Shown: one piece after another, positions 1 through 6,771 of the stretch
Position numbering within the stretch: the first letter of the stretch is position 1
Layout of the letters: each line of letters opens with the position of its first letter
Origin: Mesorhizobium sp. B2-1-8
GTDB lineage: Bacteria > Pseudomonadota > Alphaproteobacteria > Rhizobiales > Rhizobiaceae
Reading direction: 5' to 3'
Length of the DNA stretch: 64,000 bases
NCBI RefSeq assembly: GCF_006442545.2
Contig: NZ_CP083952.1
Span: 3,573,501 to 3,637,500 of the forward strand
Made by a program: the position numbers and the translations under genes
The notes under the pieces: generated by a model
Seen by the model: only the letters and a program-made list of their open reading frames with translations
Databases searched by the model: none
What the model was told of the DNA's origin: nothing

Positions 1-383
1 CCAGGAGCTTGACCGTCCCGTCGCCAATGTTGGTGGCCTGATGCCACTGCCCGATCATCTCGATGATGAAATCGCCTGTCTTGTAGGTGTTGCTGTTGCC
101 GGTCTCGACATTTGGTGACCTTCAGCGTTCCAGCCTCGACATAGGCGTAGCGCGGGAAGGGGTGGCGATGGACCGGCAAGGTCGCGCCGGGTGCGATGTC
201 ATAGGTCGAGACCAGCACCTGCACGTTCTTCCGCGGCAGCGTGATCGGTTGACCGGATGCCGTGGTGGTGCGTGATGCCAGCGGGGTGACGATGACGGGG
301 GCGTCGCTGCTGTCCAGTGCCAGGGCACAATTCGCATAAAGTGCAGCCGCGGCCAGCAGCAGCGCTACCAGGATTTTTCGCAT
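1..383 (-). pseudogene. Cupin-domain secreted protein, partial, with apparent frameshift
   Basis: The reading frame opens at an ATG at 383 behind a strong GGAGGA ribosome site and begins with a signal peptide (MRKILVALLLAAAALYANC...). A cupin-like segment follows with the metal-ligand pattern PVHRHPFPRYAYVEAGTLKV at about residues 74-93. At the plus-strand ttt of 111-113 the frame breaks. Removing one base from that run restores a good cupin continuation (VETGNSNTYKTGDFIIEMIG, then WHQATNIGDGTVKLL) to the window edge. I infer a one-base insertion, either a real mutation or a homopolymer error. The C-terminus lies outside the window. Cupins of this size are small periplasmic barrel proteins; no substrate can be inferred. 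Confidence 0.7.
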
Positions 384-599
384 GATTCCTCCACGGCCGC
401 AGCATTGCTCCGGAGATTCCCCATGTGCAAGCCTGCCGGCGAGAAATCGGCTCACGCTATAGGCCCGGCGGCTTTCGGCTGCTCAGGTGGCCGGGCTTTC
501 TTCGTCTGTGGCAGAAAAGTCACGCAACCCGGATATAAAGCGCTGCAACTGGCGCGCGCTTATTATCCAGCTAGGCGAGGCGTATCGTCATCTTGGGTA

Positions 600-682
600 A
601 AGGGGGCCGTTGACCGCACGCACGTGTCATTTCCTCCCATGAACTAGCGCCCGCTACGCAAAACGTGGCGGGCGTTTTCTTT
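600..682 (+). ncRNA. Candidate trans-acting small RNA (alpha-r8/MmgR-like)
   Basis: An intrinsic terminator stands here without a convincing protein gene in front of it. The single-stranded stretch just before its stem contains ATTTCCTCCC. Rhizobial small RNAs of the alpha-r8 (MmgR) family are about 80 nt long and carry a conserved UUUCCUCCC motif between a 5' hairpin and the terminator hairpin. The layout fits, but the 5' hairpin I can draw (around 612-628) is weak and the start is a guess. An 80-residue open frame ending at 647 overlaps it but has unconvincing composition. Confidence 0.35.
648..682 (+). terminator. Rho-independent terminator
   Basis: An 11-bp stem (648-658 with 664-674, one G-T wobble) closes a CAAAA loop and is followed by TTTTCTTT. 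It is the 3' end of the candidate small RNA. Confidence 0.7.
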
Positions 683-933
683 ACTTCAGGGGCGTCACGG
701 CCCGGGCGGCTTCGGCTTCCCGGCCTTTAGACAATCATTGGCCTACCATCAACATGCATGCCGCCAACACATCGCGGATGGTCGTTGTTTCCGTTGCGCA
801 CGGTGGAGCGAATGTAGACGCAACACAGGCTTGTATGTCAGTGTTATGGGCGTCGTAGTCTTTGCCCGTCGCGGTACTTGTTCCGATGATCAAGTCTGAG
901 ACGAAGCCAAGACGGTTCGATTCCGATGACCCG
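683..933. other. Gene-poor stretch with possible remnant coding sequence
   Basis: No intact gene is visible. On the minus strand a frame between about 935 and 735 reads like the tail of a small secreted protein (NRLGFVSDLIIGTSTATGKD, later TTTIRDVLAACM) and would follow the 35-residue ORF at 934-1041 only after a frameshift. The cysteine spacing is loosely like Rap1a/Tai immunity proteins, but this is too degenerate to name. Confidence 0.25.
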
Positions 934-1041
934 TTATATTGGTCGCAGGTCGAGGTAGGTGTCAGCGCGCCGAAATCGCCAGCCCATTGACGGCAGCGAT
1001 ATGAGAACCAGCAAGCATCCGGCGATTGCGCCTCTGATCAT
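934..1041 (-). CDS. 35-residue hydrophobic ORF, possibly a truncated secreted protein
   Basis: The start codon overlaps the stop of the upstream micro-ORF (ATGA, 1038-1041), implying translational coupling. The product begins MIRGAIAGCLLVLISLPSMG, a good signal peptide or single membrane helix, then a short polar tail. A frameshift near the end would join it to a longer secreted-protein-like frame, so it may be a broken gene rather than a genuine micro-protein. Function unknown. Confidence 0.3.
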   Translation of the reverse strand: MIRGAIAGCLLVLISLPSMGWRFRRADTYLDLRPI

Positions 1042-1145
1042 AATCGACCAGTGAGAAATTGAGCGCGGACATAGAGGAGGAGGCCCGGGACGAGCAGGGC
1101 GAGGCCTTTGGCGATCTTAGACAGGTCTTCCACCTCGAACCCCAT
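1038..1145 (-). CDS. 35-residue membrane micro-ORF, DUF6338-N-terminus-like
   Basis: The ORF has a textbook AAAGGAG ribosome site nine bases before its ATG, so translation is likely. The product (MGFEVEDLSKIAKGLALLVP... ending RAQFLTGRL) has a short polar head and one membrane helix. The helix-RAQFLTGR pattern resembles the first 35 residues of DUF6338 membrane proteins, so this could be a fragment of one. It overlaps the next ORF by four bases. Function unknown. Confidence 0.35.
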   Translation of the reverse strand: MGFEVEDLSKIAKGLALLVPGLLLYVRAQFLTGRL

Positions 1146-1309
1146 GCCGAATCGCTCCTTTCATTGGGGCGCTCTGGCGCGCAAAAGGGTAGCGGCTCAA
1201 GGAGCGTTGCGGCCTGCTCCACAGCACAGATGTAGCCCGTGTTGTAGCCGAACGCGAGTTTTGTCAGCCACGTTGACGGGGATTGGCGAGGCTAAGTTCT
1301 TTGAGATGT

Positions 1310-1321
1310 TGGCTCCCCGGG
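1310..1321. repeat. Repeat of tRNA-Asn 3' end (att-like, copy 1)
   Basis: TGGCTCCCCGGG is identical to the 3'-terminal bases of the tRNA-Asn gene, including CCA, at 4684-4695 in the same orientation. It recurs at about 61406 as TGGCTCCCCGGGCCG. Integrating elements that use tRNA genes duplicate exactly such 3' ends, so this may be an old attachment site. At 12 bases, coincidence is possible. Confidence 0.35.
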
Positions 1322-1387
1322 ATCGACGAAGCTGAGAAATTCGAATTCGCGATTCCCCTACGCCAGAATGCGCCCTCGGTGACGAAG

Positions 1388-1618
1388 ATGCGCAAACGTG
1401 ATCGTGACCGCGCAGAAGCCCTACGCCTTGCTGGCGGGCCAAAGCCGACGCTGAGAGACCGAGCTGCGGCCCTCGCTCGCGAACGTGGCGAGGTGCGAAC
1501 GGCTGAACTGACAGCAATCGGCATTCCCCGCTGCTACCTAGCCCGGATGTGCGATGAGGGCTTGCTCATCAAAGTCGGTTATGGAGTATATCGGGCCGCC
1601 AAACGTGATGCTGCTTGA
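1388..1618 (+). CDS. AbiEi-type antitoxin N-terminal domain protein (76 aa)
   Basis: A small basic winged-helix-like protein ending LLIKVGYGVYRAAKRDAA. The stretch RTAELTAIGIPRCYLARMCD followed by EGLLIKVGYGVYR matches the N-terminal winged helix of AbiEi-type (type IV toxin-antitoxin) antitoxins, which act as DNA-binding autorepressors. Full AbiEi proteins are roughly 200 residues or longer, so the C-terminal effector part is missing and no AbiEii toxin is adjacent. The ATG at 1388 is preferred over a longer frame from 1283 because a paralogue at 61483-61713 aligns from this codon over exactly the same length (48 of 76 identities by eye). Probably a stand-alone remnant that may still bind DNA. 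Confidence 0.6.
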   Translation: MRKRDRDRAEALRLAGGPKPTLRDRAAALARERGEVRTAELTAIGIPRCYLARMCDEGLLIKVGYGVYRAAKRDAA

Positions 1619-1659
1619 TGCGTATCCCGTCGCCGTCTTGTGCGGTGATCTCGCGACGG

Positions 1660-2133
1660 TCAGAGCCAGCGGCGAACCTCGGCCTTGTAGCGGCGGTAGT
1701 CGTCGCCGAACTTCGCTTCGAGATAGCGCTCCTCGCGGGCGATCACCTGCGTCTGAATCGCGATCAGCACCAACGGGAGCATGGCGAACGCGATCGGCCC
1801 GTCAAAGCCGATCGCAAGGCCGGCATAGACAAGCGCCATACCGAGATACATGGGATTGCGGGTCCACCGATAAGGACCGGTCGTTGCGATGAGGGTCGTC
1901 GGCCGCGACGGCGGAACGTTGGTGCCCAAACGCCGGAATAGGCCCGCCGCCGCAAGCATCACCGCCGCGCCGGCAACGAACAGCAGCGCGCCTGCTGCGA
2001 CCAGCAACCGCCAGTCGATGCCGAAAGAGCGCAGGGCGACGAACCGCTCCGCCGCCAACCCCAACAGCAGCGCTCCCAGATAGATGAAGGGCGGAGGGAA
2101 GCGCACACCCGCGCTGTCCGGTTCGACGGCCAT
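1660..2133 (-). CDS. ICMT/PEMT-family membrane methyltransferase
   Basis: About 157 residues with four hydrophobic helices. The signature TGPYRWTRNPMYLGMAL lies before a C-terminal EERYLEAKFGDDYRRYKAEV segment; this Pro-Met-Tyr core and ERYL...F...Y..Y tail define the isoprenylcysteine carboxyl methyltransferase / phospholipid methyltransferase family. Members methylate isoprenyl-cysteine, lipids or small molecules with S-adenosylmethionine; the bacterial substrate cannot be read from sequence. The ATG at 2133 is chosen because GGAG lies six bases before it. It reads in the same direction as the downstream end of the transferase and flavoprotein group. Confidence 0.8.
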   Translation of the reverse strand: MAVEPDSAGVRFPPPFIYLGALLLGLAAERFVALRSFGIDWRLLVAAGALLFVAGAAVMLAAAGLFRRLGTNVPPSRPTTLIATTGPYRWTRNPMYLGMALVYAGLAIGFDGPIAFAMLPLVLIAIQTQVIAREERYLEAKFGDDYRRYKAEVRRWL

Positions 2134-2190
2134 GCTCATCTCCAATCTGTGCTTTCAAAACGGCGGCCCCAGAATCAACGCCTCGAATTA

Positions 2191-2832
2191 CTACTGCAGG
2201 ACTTGTTTGGCGCTCGGGCGTCCGCTCACATGGGCGAACCACTGGACGAGCTTGTTCTTGCCATCGAGGATCGCTTCGCCCTCTGGCGTTATACGCAGCC
2301 GGTCGAAATGCGGCATGAGGCGGATGTCGGCCAGACTAAAGGTTTCGCCGGTGAGGTAGGGTGCCGCAATCAGAGGCTCAAGCGCCTCAGCGCAGCTACG
2401 TGCCATGGGCACGGCCGCGTTGACCCGTTCCATGTTGGTGGGCTGGCCGAGGAAGGTTGGCGCGACCACTCGCTCGAACCCAATGCCGCCCCAGGATGGG
2501 CCCAGGTAGCAGTCGATAATGCCGATGATCTGATTCATACGCGCCCCTTCGCGCGCGTTCGTCGGCTGGAGCGCCGGACCAGGAAACGTCTGGTCCAGAT
2601 AGCGCAAGATGGCCTGGGTTTCGAAGACTTCGAAGCCATCATGCTCAAGCACCGGAACCTTGCCGAACGGATTCCGCGCAAGATGCTCCGGCGTTTTCCA
2701 TGCCGGCGGCATCAAGCTGACGAACTCGTATTCCACACCTTTCTCGGCGAGGCCAAGCATCGCCCCCCGCACGTTGGGACTACCTGCCGTGCCATAAAGT
2801 TTGACGCTCATCCCAGGACTGGTCGTATTCAT
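2191..2832 (-). CDS. Glutathione S-transferase family protein
   Basis: About 213 residues with an N-terminal thioredoxin-like domain (KLYGTAGSPNVRGAMLGLAE, NPFGKVPVLEHDGFEVFET with the cis-Pro and the ET glutathione-contact pair) and an all-helical C-terminal domain ending in ETFSLADIRLMP, the usual GST motif. Cytosolic enzymes of this family conjugate glutathione to electrophiles or reduce peroxides. The catalytic Ser/Cys position near residue 19 reads Ser-Pro-Asn, as in phi/theta-like bacterial GSTs. It lies in the same orientation as, and just downstream of, the flavoprotein, so the pair may answer to the TetR regulator as a detoxification unit. Confidence 0.85.
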   Translation of the reverse strand: MNTTSPGMSVKLYGTAGSPNVRGAMLGLAEKGVEYEFVSLMPPAWKTPEHLARNPFGKVPVLEHDGFEVFETQAILRYLDQTFPGPALQPTNAREGARMNQIIGIIDCYLGPSWGGIGFERVVAPTFLGQPTNMERVNAAVPMARSCAEALEPLIAAPYLTGETFSLADIRLMPHFDRLRITPEGEAILDGKNKLVQWFAHVSGRPSAKQVLQ

Positions 2833-2915
2833 GAGGGTCACTTCCCTTCTTGCTTTAGATTGGAGCGCCGCCGCTCGGGTTGGCTAATTGGGACCGGAGA
2901 ACGCAAATTCTGCTC

Positions 2916-3812
2916 TCAAACCAGCATCGACTGCTGGGCGAAGATACCTGCCATCGCGCCGTGCGATGATGCCAGGGTGACCGATGGCGGCGTAAGGGGG
3001 TTGGCGAGGTCGCCGGCGGCGTAGATGCCGGGCGTGCTGGTTTCGCGGCGCTCGTCGACCTTGAGGATGATGCCGAGGGGCGTATCGACCGTGGCGAGGT
3101 CCAGTGATTCATGCAGGCTTGCCGCCGGCTTGTTGCGCGGATGCGCGAACAGGATGTCGACCGCGACATTTGGGCCGGTATCGAGCTTGACGGTGGCGTT
3201 ATGGGCCCCGTGATGCGCGATCTCGATGATCCGGCCATTGACGACAGGTGTGTTGCGGCGCGCCAGATCGGCCCGGATATCGGGCGGAATGTCATGACCA
3301 TCGGCGAAGACCGTCAACCTGTCGGTCCAATCGTGGAACAGCCTGACCTGATTGTGCGACTGCCGGCCGGACCAGACGAGGCCCCAATGCTGGCCGGCGA
3401 CTTCAAAGCCGTCGCAATAGGGGCAGGGCACGATGGACTTGCCCCAGCCTTCGGCAAAGCCCGGAACATCAGGCATCTGGTCGGTGACGCCATAGCTCAG
3501 GATCAGGCGACGCGCCGCAAGGCTTTCGTCATCACCCGTGAGGACGGAGAAATCGTCGATGGCGCCGGAGATGCTGACGGCCCGGGCATTGACCAGCCTG
3601 ACCGTGGGATAACGCGCCAGTTGCTGCCGCGCCTCGGCCAGGATGTCCAGCGGTGGCTTGTGATCGTGGCCGAGCAGGCCATGCGAGTGGCCGGCGAAGC
3701 GATTGCGCGGCAGGCCGGTATCGAGAACGGTGACCTTGCGGCGGGCACGGCCGAGCTGCAGGGCGCCGGCGAGACCGGCAAAGCTGCCGCCGATGATGAT
3801 GACGTCATCCAT
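2916..3812 (-). CDS. Thioredoxin-reductase-like NAD(P)/FAD-dependent oxidoreductase
   Basis: 298 residues. The N-terminus DDVIIIGGSFAGLAGALQLG is a dinucleotide-binding fold for FAD. A CPYCDGFEVAGQ segment near residue 135 supplies the redox CxxC of the thioredoxin-reductase class. TPGIYAAGDLANPLTPPSV near the C-terminus is the second FAD-binding motif. The NADPH domain is degenerate: where GGGxSA is expected the sequence reads LVWSGRQSHNQ. Such stand-alone TrxR-like enzymes often act on small disulfides or as oxidases. Start at 3812 is chosen because the FAD motif begins immediately after it; an in-frame ATG at 3890 would place the start inside the operator. Divergent from the TetR gene. Confidence 0.8.
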   Translation of the reverse strand: MDDVIIIGGSFAGLAGALQLGRARRKVTVLDTGLPRNRFAGHSHGLLGHDHKPPLDILAEARQQLARYPTVRLVNARAVSISGAIDDFSVLTGDDESLAARRLILSYGVTDQMPDVPGFAEGWGKSIVPCPYCDGFEVAGQHWGLVWSGRQSHNQVRLFHDWTDRLTVFADGHDIPPDIRADLARRNTPVVNGRIIEIAHHGAHNATVKLDTGPNVAVDILFAHPRNKPAASLHESLDLATVDTPLGIILKVDERRETSTPGIYAAGDLANPLTPPSVTLASSHGAMAGIFAQQSMLV

Positions 3813-3876
3813 GATGGGCTCCGTTGCAGGACAGGTTGAACCCATCCAATGGCTTGCATATTTCGGACACTGCATG

Positions 3877-3902
3877 GTATCGTAATTCAAGAATTAGGAT
3901 AC
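3877..3902. promoter_or_regulatory. Palindromic TetR operator in divergent promoter
   Basis: A 26-bp inverted repeat: GTATC-x-TAATTC, AA spacer, GAATTA-x-GATAC, with only one mismatched position per arm. A second pair of half-sites (ATTCAAG at 3884-3890 and CTTGAAT at 3912-3918) overlaps it. It sits in the 110-bp gap between the flavoprotein (minus) and the TetR gene (plus), exactly where a divergent autoregulated operator is expected. Confidence 0.7.
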
Positions 3903-3922
3903 TGTCAAGGACTTGAATTGTC

Positions 3923-4594
3923 GTGACCGAAAATAGCCACCGCCGGCGCGGCCGGCCCGCCAACGAGGCGCTTGGCCAAACGATCCTCGACGCCGCGAGC
4001 GAACTCTTTGTGGAATTGGGTTTTCAGGCGACGACGTTGGACAAGGTCGCCCAGCGGGCGAAGATCTCCAAGCTCAGCATCTACAGGCACTTCGAGAACA
4101 AGGAAGCGCTGTTCAGCGCGGCCATGGCGGCCGGCTGCCATGGGTTTGCACAGGCCCTTTTTGAAGGTGTCGACGGTTCGGCCGAAGATCAGCTCATGGC
4201 GGTGGGATCATCCCTGCTTCGCACCCTGTTGAGGCCGGACGTCCGCAATGTCGAAGCCATGATCATGGCCGACACGACCAATCAGAAGTCGTTAAGCGAG
4301 CTCCATTACGAAGCCCGCCCCGCCCATATCATCGCCCAGATCGAGGCCCTGTTGCGTCAGTTGCACGCGAAGGCGATGCTGAACGTGCCCGATCCTCTCC
4401 AATCCGCCCGCTTGTTTGCCGCGCTTTTCAAAGGATGCGATCTCCTGATTATCGCACGCTTCGATGAGGCGAGAGCAGAGAACGACAACGAAATCGAATC
4501 CTATTGCCGGTCGGCCGTCGCCATGTTCGTCGCCGCGCACGGTGGCAACGACCACGCGGGCGGACAGCCTAGACGAGGATCCTCGATGTTCTGA
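3923..4594 (+). CDS. TetR/AcrR family transcriptional regulator
   Basis: 223 residues from a GTG start with AGGA upstream. The N-terminal helix-turn-helix runs from about residue 16 to 63 (LGQTILDAASELFVELGFQA, then TTLDKVAQRAKISKLSIYRH, FENKEALF), the standard TetR pattern. The C-terminal helices resemble the AefR-type effector domain (MIMADTTNQKSLSELHYE). It is divergent from the flavoprotein/GST genes across a perfect operator-like palindrome, so it very probably represses that side and itself until an effector binds. The ligand is unknown. Confidence 0.9.
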   Translation: MTENSHRRRGRPANEALGQTILDAASELFVELGFQATTLDKVAQRAKISKLSIYRHFENKEALFSAAMAAGCHGFAQALFEGVDGSAEDQLMAVGSSLLRTLLRPDVRNVEAMIMADTTNQKSLSELHYEARPAHIIAQIEALLRQLHAKAMLNVPDPLQSARLFAALFKGCDLLIIARFDEARAENDNEIESYCRSAVAMFVAAHGGNDHAGGQPRRGSSMF

Positions 4595-4683
4595 CACTCT
4601 GGAAGCAGGACTATCGAGATCAAAGAGTATGGGAGAAATTGCACGCTGGCGCGCAGCATCGCGCCATGGCGTAGAAGAGGCCG

Positions 4684-4758
4684 TGGCTCCCCGGGCCGGA
4701 TTCGAACCAGCGACCAACCGGTTAACAGCCGGTTGCTCTACCACTGAGCTACCGGGGA
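4684..4758 (-). tRNA. tRNA-Asn (GTT)
   Basis: A full cloverleaf on the minus strand: acceptor TCCCCGG with CCGGGGA, D-arm GCTCAGTGGTAGAGC, anticodon loop CTGTTAA, T-arm with GGTTCGAATCC, discriminator G and encoded CCA. Its 3' end is repeated at 1310 and about 61406, which makes it a plausible integration target. Confidence 0.97.
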
Positions 4759-4980
4759 ACGGAGGCTCTTTGAGCAAGTGGCGCAGCCTATAGCAAACCC
4801 GTTTCGGCTTTGCAAAGCAGCATTTCGCATTTTTCCGAGACTTTTTCGCGCGGCGGTTTCTCGCAATCGGCCTTGCCCACCCTCATATTAGCCGTCTTGG
4901 CGACAGGTGTGGAACCGAAAGGGCGGTCGCGGCTTCCGTAAAATGACATTATCGACCCCTCAGACAGGCAGTTCTTCGCG
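4759..4980. other. Intergenic stretch without recognisable gene
   Basis: Between tRNA-Asn and the next small membrane-protein gene. I see no convincing coding sequence or structured RNA; it presumably holds promoters for both neighbours. Confidence 0.4.
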
Positions 4981-5241
4981 ATGACGACTGCGGACCAAAA
5001 CCGGATACCCGTACGAAAGATCTTGGTTTTCGGGCGCGAATTCACCATGCCGCAGTCGCGCGGTCTCAGAATCACGATCGGCGCGCTTTTGACGATTGGC
5101 GGCATCCTCGGGTTCTTGCCGATCCTTGGCTTCTGGATGGTGCCGCTCGGGCTGCTGGTGCTCTCCTATGAATTCGCCATGGTGCGCCGGCACCGGCGCC
5201 GCCTGGTCGTCTGGTGGGAGCGGCGGCGCCGGCCGGATTGA
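4981..5241 (+). CDS. Small inner-membrane protein (86 aa)
   Basis: A basic protein with two closely packed hydrophobic segments (ITIGALLTIGGILGFLPILG and FWMVPLGLLVLSYEFAMV) framed by arginine-rich ends (PQSRGLR and RRHRRRLVVWWERRRRP). The positive-inside rule suggests a membrane hairpin with both ends in the cytosol. The composition resembles PGPGW-type small membrane proteins, but I cannot assign a function. Codon use matches the surrounding core genes. Confidence 0.7.
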   Translation: MTTADQNRIPVRKILVFGREFTMPQSRGLRITIGALLTIGGILGFLPILGFWMVPLGLLVLSYEFAMVRRHRRRLVVWWERRRRPD

Positions 5242-5287
5242 GCGGCCGTCGGCCGATCCGTCTCGCATTGCTGTGCTTCGAAGAGAA

Positions 5288-5539
5288 TCAATCCTGGCGC
5301 TGTCTCTCCGTGCCAGTGCCGGATTCCTCCGAATCCGGTTGCGCGCATGCCTTCAAATCCTCGCTGATCTCCTTCAGGACCGCGGAAGCCGATGCCAGAC
5401 GCGCGCGGTCACGCGGTGAAAGCCTGCCGGTGCCTTCGATTCTCAGGCAGTCGATGGCGTAACGCACCAATTCCTCACACCCGAGCAGCGGCACGCTTTC
5501 GGTTTCTTGCGTTTCGTCCTTTGGTTTTGCCAGGGCCAT
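5288..5539 (-). CDS. Conserved hypothetical small helical protein
   Basis: 83 residues from the ATG at 5539, which follows GGGAGGA at good spacing; a longer in-frame start at 5596 lacks one. The sequence is charged and soluble, with a central helix pair (ELVRYAIDCLRIEG and SPRDRARLASASAVLKEISE) and a polar tail. No catalytic motif or known domain is recognisable. It lies convergent to the small membrane protein and upstream of tRNA-Cys. Confidence 0.6.
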   Translation of the reverse strand: MALAKPKDETQETESVPLLGCEELVRYAIDCLRIEGTGRLSPRDRARLASASAVLKEISEDLKACAQPDSEESGTGTERQRQD

Positions 5540-5756
5540 GGCGCGGTCCTCCCTGTTTTTCAACGCAAGCCGGTGCGCGGCGTTTCGCTCGATCATCCGC
5601 CATGCTTAACGGATTGCTAATGTGAGTGAGCGACTGTGACGGCGATCTGACAGGGGCGGAGCCGGCGCCAAGGAAACCGTTCGGAATGCGTCGTGGCCGC
5701 TTGACGGCATTTTCGCCGCAACCTATTGGAACCGGGTGGAACGCCGGGAGCAATGA

Positions 5757-5830
5757 GGCCTCGTGGCGGAGTGGTTACGCAGAGGACTGCAAATCCTTGC
5801 ACCCCGGTTCGATTCCGGGCGAGGCCTCCA
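5757..5830 (+). tRNA. tRNA-Cys (GCA)
   Basis: Acceptor GGCCTCG pairs with CGAGGCC, followed by discriminator T and encoded CCA. The anticodon arm AGGACTGCAAATCCT gives GCA, and the T-arm CCCCGGTTCGATTCCGGG is intact. Single cysteine tRNA in the window. Confidence 0.97.
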
Positions 5831-5920
5831 ATGCCCGGGCTCCCGCGCGTCAGCGCCGGAGCCTGAAGTTCCGGTCGACATGAACCGCGATTCTGACGCG
5901 GCAAGCAGATTGGTTGGAAC

Positions 5921-6589
5921 ATGAGCGCTGATTTTTCCGAACTTCGCGTCAAGATGGTCGATGGTCAGGTCCGCACCACCGACGTGACCAGCGCGCCGCT
6001 GCTCGACGCGATGCTTTCCGTGCCGCGCGAGGTTTTCGTCGGCGATCGCCAGCGCGATCTCGCCTATATCGACGGGGACATCCGCATCGCCGACGGTGCC
6101 GATGGCCCGCGATACCTGATGGAAGCTTCGCCGCTGGCCAAGCTGATGCAATTGGCCGAGATCAGCGTGGCCGATTCGGCGCTCGATGTAGGCTGCGGCA
6201 CCGGCTACGCCTCGGCGATCCTGTCGCGCCTGGCGAGATCCGTCGTGGCGCTCGAAAGCGATTCGGCATTGGCGCAAACCGCCGGGTCGACCCTGTCCAG
6301 CCTGGGCTGCGGCAATGTGACCGTGGCTCAGGGCGCACTGGCGCAAGGCCATGCGGCAAAAGCCCCTTACGATGTCATCTTCATCGGCGGCAGTGTCGGC
6401 AAAGTGCCGGCGTCGCTGCTCGACCAGCTCGCCGAAGGCGGCCGCCTGGTTGCGGTCGAGGGCCAGGGCAATGCGGGCGTGGCGCGGCTTTTTTTCAAGG
6501 CTGGGGGGGTTGTAACCGGTAGAAGGGCATTTAATGCGGCAATTAAGCCACTACCCGGGTTCGAACGTGAGCATGCTTTCGAATTCTGA
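5921..6589 (+). CDS. Protein-L-isoaspartate O-methyltransferase family protein
   Basis: 222 residues. The AdoMet-binding motif SALDVGCGTGYASAILSRL (near residue 87) and the acidic ALESDSAL strand belong to the PCMT family. The N-terminal QVRTTDVTSAPLLDAMLSVP and PREVFVG fit the substrate lobe. It differs from the canonical Pcm encoded at 32490-33149 and is the divergent paralogue commonly found just before tolC in rhizobia. Activity on isoaspartate is therefore uncertain. It lies about 180 bp upstream of tolC in the same direction. Confidence 0.85.
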   Translation: MSADFSELRVKMVDGQVRTTDVTSAPLLDAMLSVPREVFVGDRQRDLAYIDGDIRIADGADGPRYLMEASPLAKLMQLAEISVADSALDVGCGTGYASAILSRLARSVVALESDSALAQTAGSTLSSLGCGNVTVAQGALAQGHAAKAPYDVIFIGGSVGKVPASLLDQLAEGGRLVAVEGQGNAGVARLFFKAGGVVTGRRAFNAAIKPLPGFEREHAFEF

Positions 6590-6771
6590 ATGATTTGGCC
6601 TTGCAGCAAAGGCTTTGTCATGTTCGCTTGCATTTGAACGATCGTTGCTGATCCCAGACTGGGGGCACTTTGGGCCGAGCGACAGGGAACATGAAACACG
6701 CCACGCCGGCTGCTCCAGAAGGAGAAGTCGGCGCGGCGCGGTTCCCATGGAAAACGAATGAGGGATATAAC

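Noticed and set aside
405..647. 80-residue open frame before the terminator at 648
   Set aside because: Composition is unlike a protein of this genome, there is no ribosome site, and it overlaps the better-supported small RNA candidate.
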